Origin: Streptomyces sp. G44 | GTDB taxonomy: Bacteria > Actinomycetota > Actinomycetes > Streptomycetales > Streptomycetaceae | Direction of reading: 5' to 3' | Length of the DNA: 43,886 bases | NCBI RefSeq assembly: GCF_016905445.1 | Contig: NZ_JAFEXF010000045.1 | Span: 1 to 43,886 of the forward strand | Shown here: piece after piece, positions 39,657 through 43,886 of the stretch | Layout of the letters: each line of letters opens with the position of its first letter | Numbering within the stretch: the first letter of the stretch is position 1 | Position numbers and translations under genes: made by a program | The notes under the pieces: model-generated | What the model was told of the DNA's origin: nothing | Seen by the model: only the letters and a program-made list of their open reading frames with translations | The model's database searches: none

Positions 39657-41079
39657 CGAGGTACGCCTCCAGTCCGTGCCGGCCGCCCTCGCGGCCGTAA
39701 CCCGACTCCTTGTAGCCGCCGAACGGCGAGGTCGGGTCGAACTTGTTGAATGTGTTGGCCCAGACGACGCCCGCCCGGAGCTTGTTCGCGACCGCGAGGA
39801 TGCGCGAGCCCTTCTCCGTCCAGATGCCGGCGGAGAGCCCGTACTGCGTGTTGTTGGCCTTCGCGACGGCCTCGTCCGGCGTGCGGAACGTCAGCACGGA
39901 GAGCACCGGGCCGAAGATCTCGTCGCGGGCGATGGTGTGCGCCTGTGTGACGTTCGTGAAGAGCGTCGGTGCGAACCAGTAGCCCGTGGACGGCAGTTCG
40001 CACGACGGCGACCAGCGCTCGGCGCCCTCCGCCTCGCCGGTGTCGGCGAGCGCGGTGATGCGGGCGAGCTGCTCGGCGGAGTTGATCGCGCCGATGTCGG
40101 TGTTCTTGTCCAGCGGGTCACCGAGGCGCAGCGTGGACAGGCGCCGCTTGAGCGAGTCGAGCAGCTCCTCCTGGACCGACTCCTGGACGAGCAGGCGCGA
40201 CCCGGCGCAGCAGACCTGGCCCTGGTTGAAGAAGATGCCGGCGACGATGCCCTCGACGGCCTGGTCGATGGGGGCGTCGTCGAAGACGATGTTCGCGCCC
40301 TTGCCGCCCAGTTCGAGGGTGACCTTCTTGTCGGTGCCCGCGACCTGGCGCGCGATGGCCTTGCCGACGGCGGTGGAGCCGGTGAAGGCGACCTTGTTCA
40401 CGTCGGGGTGGGCGGTCAGGGCCGCGCCCGCGTCGCCGTATCCGGGAAGGATGTTGACGACGCCCTTGGGCAGGCCCGCCTGGCGGCAGATGTCCGCGAA
40501 GAACAGCGCGGACAGCGGGGTCGTCTCGGCGGGCTTCAGGACGACCGTGTTGCCGGTCGCGAGCGCCGGGGCGATCTTCCACGCCAGCATCAGGAGCGGG
40601 AAGTTCCAGGGGATGACCTGGCCCGCGACGCCGAGCGGCGCGGGGTTCGGGCCGTAGCCCGCGTGGTCGAGCTTGTCGGCCCAGCCCGCGTAGTAGAAGA
40701 AGTGCGCGGCGACCAGCGGGAGGTCGGCGTCGCGGGTCTCCTTGATGGGCTTGCCGTTGTCCAGCGTCTCCAGGACGGCCAGCTCGCGGCTGCGCTCCTG
40801 GATGATGCGGGCGATGCGGAAGAGGTACTTGGCGCGCTCGGCGCCCGGCAGCGCCGACCACTTCTCGAAGGCCTTGCGGGCGGCCTTCACGGCGCGGTCG
40901 ACGTCCTCGGCACCGGCCCGCGCGACCTCGGAGAGAACCTCTTCGGTGGACGGGGAGACCGTCTTGAAGACCTTGCCGTCGGCGGCGTCCACGAACTCGC
41001 CGTCGATGAACAGGCCGTGGCTCGGCGCGATGTCGACGACCGAGCGGGACTCGGGAGCGGGTGCGTACTCAAAGGTCAT
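39649..41079 (-). CDS. NAD(P)-dependent aldehyde dehydrogenase
   Basis: 476-aa full-length enzyme. PWNFP with Asn159, KPAETTPLSAL for coenzyme binding, FTGSTAVGK, ELGGKGANIVF with the general base Glu256, and NQGQVCCAGSR with catalytic Cys290 (aligned to Cys302 of ALDH2). It begins 3 nt after the deoC stop and overlaps the truncated partner gene. DeoC releases acetaldehyde from deoxyribose-5-phosphate, so this enzyme most probably oxidises acetaldehyde to acetate; that link is inferred from the operon. Confidence 0.93.
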   Translation of the reverse strand: MTFEYAPAPESRSVVDIAPSHGLFIDGEFVDAADGKVFKTVSPSTEEVLSEVARAGAEDVDRAVKAARKAFEKWSALPGAERAKYLFRIARIIQERSRELAVLETLDNGKPIKETRDADLPLVAAHFFYYAGWADKLDHAGYGPNPAPLGVAGQVIPWNFPLLMLAWKIAPALATGNTVVLKPAETTPLSALFFADICRQAGLPKGVVNILPGYGDAGAALTAHPDVNKVAFTGSTAVGKAIARQVAGTDKKVTLELGGKGANIVFDDAPIDQAVEGIVAGIFFNQGQVCCAGSRLLVQESVQEELLDSLKRRLSTLRLGDPLDKNTDIGAINSAEQLARITALADTGEAEGAERWSPSCELPSTGYWFAPTLFTNVTQAHTIARDEIFGPVLSVLTFRTPDEAVAKANNTQYGLSAGIWTEKGSRILAVANKLRAGVVWANTFNKFDPTSPFGGYKESGYGREGGRHGLEAYLDV

Positions 41080-41082
41080 GGG

Positions 41083-42027
41083 TCAGTCCACCGTGACGTA
41101 GTCGGGGCCGGAGTAGCGGCCGGTGGCCAGCTTCTGGCGCTGCATCAGCAGGTCGTTCAGGAGCGACGAGGCGCCGAAGCGGAACCAGTGGTTGTCGAGC
41201 CAGTCCGGGCCCGCCGTCTCGTTCACCAGGACGAGGAACTTCACCGCGTCCTTGGTCGAGCGGATGCCGCCGGCGGGCTTCACGCCGATCTGGACGCCGG
41301 TCTGCGCCCGGAAGTCGCGGACGGCCTCCAGCATCAGCAGGGTGTTGGCCGGGGTGGCGTTGACGCCGACCTTGCCGGTCGAGGTCTTGATGAAGTCGGC
41401 GCCCGCGATCATGCCGATCCAGCTGGCGCGCTTGATGTTGTCGTACGTCGACAGCTCACCGGTCTCGAAGATGACCTTCAGGCGGGCGGAGCCGCAGGCC
41501 TCCTTCACGGCGCGGATCTGCTCGAAGACGGTCATGTAGTCGCCGGAGAGGAAGGCTCCGCGGTCGATGACCATGTCGATCTCGTCGGCGCCGGCGGCCA
41601 CGGCCTCGCGCACGTCACCGAGCTTCACCTCGATCGCGGCGCGGCCCGCGGGGAAGGCGGTCGCGACGGACGCGACCAGCACGCCGCTGCCCGCGACGGC
41701 CTCCTTGGCGGTGGCGACCATGTCCGGATAGACGCAGACGGCCGCGGTGCGCGGCGTCTCGCGGTCCGTCGGGTCGGGGTTGACGGCCTTCGCGCCGAGC
41801 GCCCGGACCTTGCCCGGGGTGTCGGCGCCCTCCAGCGTGGTCAGGTCGATCATCGAGATGGCCAGGTCGATGGCGTACGCCTTCGCCGTGGTCTTGATCG
41901 AACGGGTTCCGAGCGAGGCGGCACGCGCCTCCAGGCCGACCGCGTCGACGCCCGGCAGTCCGTGGAGGAAGCGGCGGAGCGTGCTGTCGGACGCGGTCAC
42001 GTCAGCAAATGCAGTGGACATGGTCAC
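41083..42027 (-). CDS. deoC: Deoxyribose-phosphate aldolase
   Basis: 314-aa class I aldolase cleaving 2-deoxyribose-5-phosphate into glyceraldehyde-3-phosphate and acetaldehyde. The Schiff-base lysine is Lys214 in ADFIKTSTGK; VKPAGGIRS supplies the second active-site Lys, and EIDMVIDRGAFL is also typical. It is longer than E. coli DeoC (about 260 aa) because of an N-terminal extension and inserts around 50-95. The GTG at 42027 is preferred over ATG 42021 because TATGCT lies exactly 6 nt upstream, indicating a leaderless transcript. First gene of the deoC-aldehyde dehydrogenase operon under operator 6. Confidence 0.95.
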   Translation of the reverse strand: MTMSTAFADVTASDSTLRRFLHGLPGVDAVGLEARAASLGTRSIKTTAKAYAIDLAISMIDLTTLEGADTPGKVRALGAKAVNPDPTDRETPRTAAVCVYPDMVATAKEAVAGSGVLVASVATAFPAGRAAIEVKLGDVREAVAAGADEIDMVIDRGAFLSGDYMTVFEQIRAVKEACGSARLKVIFETGELSTYDNIKRASWIGMIAGADFIKTSTGKVGVNATPANTLLMLEAVRDFRAQTGVQIGVKPAGGIRSTKDAVKFLVLVNETAGPDWLDNHWFRFGASSLLNDLLMQRQKLATGRYSGPDYVTVD

Positions 42028-42033
42028 GAGGGG

Positions 42034-42062
42034 AGCATATCTACGCGCGTAGCTGCTGTACA
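42034..42062 (-). promoter_or_regulatory. deoC promoter with operator 6
   Basis: -35 TGTACA (42062-42057), 17-bp spacer, -10 TATGCT (42039-42034), 6 nt, GTG 42027. The spacer contains the perfect palindrome CTACGCGCGTAG (42041-42052), identical to that at add. Confidence 0.8.
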
Positions 42063-42109
42063 GGGGTGGGCCCCGGGGCCCCGCGCCGCGCGTCAGGCAG
42101 AATCAGGGT

Positions 42110-42745
42110 ATGAGCGACCCTCAGCACCCCGTGGCGGAGCCCGCATACAAGGACCGTGTCTTCCGGTCCCCCGCCGGTATCGCCGGCGGCGTCCTGCTGC
42201 TCGCCCTGGGCGCCTGGCTCGGTGTCGACGCCGTCGTCCGCGGCGAGGGCCGCACCCCGTGGCTGGCGCTCGCCGGGCTGCTTCTCGTGGTGCCGCTGGT
42301 CGTCGCGTTCACCGTGCGGCCCGCCGTGTACGCCAACGACGACCGGCTGCGTGTGCGCAACCCCTTCCGGACCGTCACCCTGCCCTGGGCGTCCATCGCG
42401 ACGCTCCGCTCCGGTTACTCCAACGAGGTCCTCACCCGGGACGGCGCCAAGTACCAGCTGTGGGCCATCCCCGTCTCGCTGCGCGGCCGCAAGAAGGCGG
42501 CGCGCAGGCAGTCGCAGGCCGCCGCCTCCGGGGACCCGACGGGCGGCCGTCCCTTCCTCGACCCCCACGCCCCGCCCTCGCGCTCCACCGGCGACCAGGC
42601 CATGGACGAACTGCGGGGGCTCGCGGAGCGGCAGGAAGCCGTCGAGTCCGCGCAGGGTGAGCCCGTGGTGCGCTGGGCCTACGAGGTCCTCGCGCCGGCC
42701 GCCGCGGGAGCGGTGCTGCTGGCCGTGCTCCTCGCGGTGACCTGA
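42110..42745 (+). CDS. PH-domain membrane protein
   Basis: 211-aa membrane protein: a short cytoplasmic N-terminus, two helices (~22-42 and 52-68), a bacterial PH-like domain (~72-125: AVYANDDRLRVRNPFRTVTLPWASIATLRSGYSNEV, YQLWAIPVSL), a charged Ala/Arg/Pro-rich linker and a final helix (~192-210). ATG 42110 has CAGAAT 6 nt upstream. It is divergent from deoC across 82 bp containing operator 6, which faces deoC. Function unknown; the bPH fold is common in actinobacterial envelope proteins. Confidence 0.85.
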   Translation: MSDPQHPVAEPAYKDRVFRSPAGIAGGVLLLALGAWLGVDAVVRGEGRTPWLALAGLLLVVPLVVAFTVRPAVYANDDRLRVRNPFRTVTLPWASIATLRSGYSNEVLTRDGAKYQLWAIPVSLRGRKKAARRQSQAAASGDPTGGRPFLDPHAPPSRSTGDQAMDELRGLAERQEAVESAQGEPVVRWAYEVLAPAAAGAVLLAVLLAVT

Positions 42746-42762
42746 CCGGGGCACCACAGGGC

Positions 42763-43886
42763 TCACGGCGGGCCGTGCCACCCCAGGAGCATGTGGCCGC
42801 CGAACACGGCCGATCCGAGGGCCGCCGCCGTCAGCACCGTCACCGCCACCGTCGTCCTCGCGCGCGCCAGGGCCGCGGCGAGCGGCAGCAGCAGGGGGAA
42901 GCCGGGCATCAGGAAGCGGGCCCGGGGGAAGTACACGCCGCTGCTGCCGACGACGATCAGCAGGAGCAGGCCGGTGAAGAGCAGCAGGGGCAGCGGCTGG
43001 CGGTCGGCCGCCGACAGCACGAAGAGCACGACCGAGCCCAGCAGCACCGCCGTCACCATCGCGTAGAACAGCGCCGGCCGCTCGGTGACGAACAGCGCCT
43101 GCATCCTGCGCACCGTCTCGACGCCGCCGTCCCACTGGTTGCGCCACAGCTTCTGTACGGCGAAATAGCCGTCCCAGCGGCCGAGCCGCAGGCCCACCCA
43201 GGTGACGTACGAGAGCCAGCCGAGGGGGGCGAGGAGGGCGCCCAGGAGCGGGCGTACGGAGAAGCCGTCGCGGCGCAGCGCGAGCAGGGCCGTCACGGAG
43301 ACCGCCGCCGCCAGGGCCGCTCCCGTGGGGCGGGTGAGGCCGGCCAGCGCGGCCAGGGAGCCGGCCCACAGCCAGCGGCCGCTCAGCACCGCGTACAGCG
43401 ACCACGCGGTGAGCGCCGTGAAGAGGGACTCGGTGTAGCCCATCCACTGCACGAGCGCCACCGGCAGGCTCCCCCAGAGCACTGCGAGGAAGACCCCCGC
43501 CCGACGGCCGTACAGCCGGTCGCCCACCGCGAAGATCCCCCACGCGGCGAGGAACGAGCAGAGCAGCGACACGCCCAGGCCCACCGCGCCGCGCGGCAGG
43601 CCGGGCACGAGGGCGTCACCGGCCCGGACGAGCAGCGGGTACAGCGGGAAGAACGCGAGGTTGTTGGCGTCGTACGCGGTGCCCAGGGTGTCCGCGTAGC
43701 CGTGCCGGGCGATCTTCAGGTACCAGTCGCAGTCCCACGACGCCATCAGCAGATGCCGCACGCCGCGGCGCTCGCCGTGCGCCCAGGGGATGAAGACCAG
43801 CAGGCCGAGCGCGCGCACGGCCGCGTACGCGAGCAGCGCGGGGGAGGCGTGGCGCAGGGCGCGGGCCGCGCGCCGCCGCGGGCCGG
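42763..43886 (-). CDS. PIG-V/Gpi18-like mannosyltransferase, 5' end outside window
   Basis: At least 370 aa visible, partial: the frame is open to the right edge (GPRRRAARALRHASPALLAY before the first GTG at 43818), so the true start is probably outside. Multi-helix membrane glycosyltransferase: WDCDWYLKIARHGYAD near the N-terminus is the catalytic loop of PIG-V/Gpi18 mannosyltransferases, followed by AFFPLYPLLVR, MGYTESLFTALTAWSLY and a FPRARFLMPGFPLLLP end. It would use polyprenyl-phosphate-mannose to mannosylate a lipid or protein on the outer face of the membrane. It converges on the PH-domain gene with 17 bp between stops. Confidence 0.85.
   Translation of the reverse strand, partial: GPRRRAARALRHASPALLAYAAVRALGLLVFIPWAHGERRGVRHLLMASWDCDWYLKIARHGYADTLGTAYDANNLAFFPLYPLLVRAGDALVPGLPRGAVGLGVSLLCSFLAAWGIFAVGDRLYGRRAGVFLAVLWGSLPVALVQWMGYTESLFTALTAWSLYAVLSGRWLWAGSLAALAGLTRPTGAALAAAVSVTALLALRRDGFSVRPLLGALLAPLGWLSYVTWVGLRLGRWDGYFAVQKLWRNQWDGGVETVRRMQALFVTERPALFYAMVTAVLLGSVVLFVLSAADRQPLPLLLFTGLLLLIVVGSSGVYFPRARFLMPGFPLLLPLAAALARARTTVAVTVLTAAALGSAVFGGHMLLGWHGPP

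Noticed and set aside
39640..42660. Open frame of about 1000 codons on the + strand across the aldehyde dehydrogenase and deoC genes
   Set aside because: It is antisense to three clear enzymes; in this GC content stop codons are rare in the frame opposite codon position 1/3, and the translation is Arg/Gly/Val-rich without any domain.
1..43886. CRISPR arrays, tRNA or rRNA genes, insertion sequences, integrase/attachment sites
   Set aside because: I looked for evenly spaced repeats, cloverleaf-type CCA ends, transposase or integrase motifs and terminal inverted repeats and saw none.

Overview
The window is chromosomal DNA of a Streptomyces or a very close relative. It is extremely GC-rich with G or C in nearly every third codon position. 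It uses many GTG starts and 'GTGA/ATGA' gene overlaps, and many genes have a -10 hexamer 6-7 nt before the start codon with no ribosome binding site (leaderless style). It also carries the AfsQ1/AfsQ2/SigQ locus known from Streptomyces coelicolor. I see no rRNA, tRNA, CRISPR array, prophage or insertion sequence. The first ~95 bases are G/C homopolymer and look like a contig-end artefact; the last gene runs off the right edge.

Layout. 0.3-4.2 kb: an L,D-transpeptidase lipoprotein, a B12-dependent methylmalonyl-CoA mutase large subunit, a LysE-type exporter and a MarR regulator with its own operator. 4.2-12.9 kb: a cell-surface glycopolymer cluster in two divergent units. The left unit holds a GT2 glycosyltransferase, a polysialyltransferase-like enzyme and an acyltransferase. 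The right unit holds a second sialyltransferase-like glycosyltransferase, a CMP-nonulosonate synthetase fused to a KdsC-like phosphatase, a NeuB-type synthase without its SAF domain, and a third sialyltransferase-like enzyme. I read this as synthesis and export-side decoration of a nonulosonic acid (probably Kdn) wall polymer, in the style of streptomycete teichulosonic acids. 12.8-16 kb: a carboxymuconolactone decarboxylase-like protein, a tyrosine phosphatase, a small membrane protein and an M20 amidohydrolase closed by a very strong terminator.

16.1-24.6 kb: nucleoside uptake and salvage. Two paralogous BMP-type binding lipoproteins are followed by a coupled operon (double ATPase, two permeases, cytidine deaminase), then thymidine phosphorylase. 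Adenosine deaminase (31.3 kb) and deoC with two aldehyde dehydrogenase genes (38.7-42.0 kb) belong to the same physiology. All six promoter regions carry a palindrome with half-site CTACGC (ideal CTACGCGCGTAG), so this is one regulon whose regulator is not in the window. Together these genes import nucleosides, deaminate cytidine and adenosine, phosphorolyse pyrimidine nucleosides, split deoxyribose-5-phosphate and oxidise the acetaldehyde.

24.7-33.9 kb: a Uma2-family nuclease-like protein, a MerR regulator fused to a peroxiredoxin with a textbook MerR promoter, a STAS protein overlapping tail-to-tail an ECF sigma factor whose promoter matches the PafBC/RecA-NDp DNA-damage motif, an MFS exporter with divergent LysR regulator, an alpha/beta hydrolase with an Asp nucleophile, a small secreted protein, PspC and VanZ proteins. 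34-38.6 kb: lipoprotein-afsQ2-afsQ1 operon, divergent sigQ with an AfsQ1 box between, and a uridine-kinase-like ATPase. 42.1 kb to the end: a PH-domain membrane protein and a truncated PIG-V/Gpi18-like mannosyltransferase.
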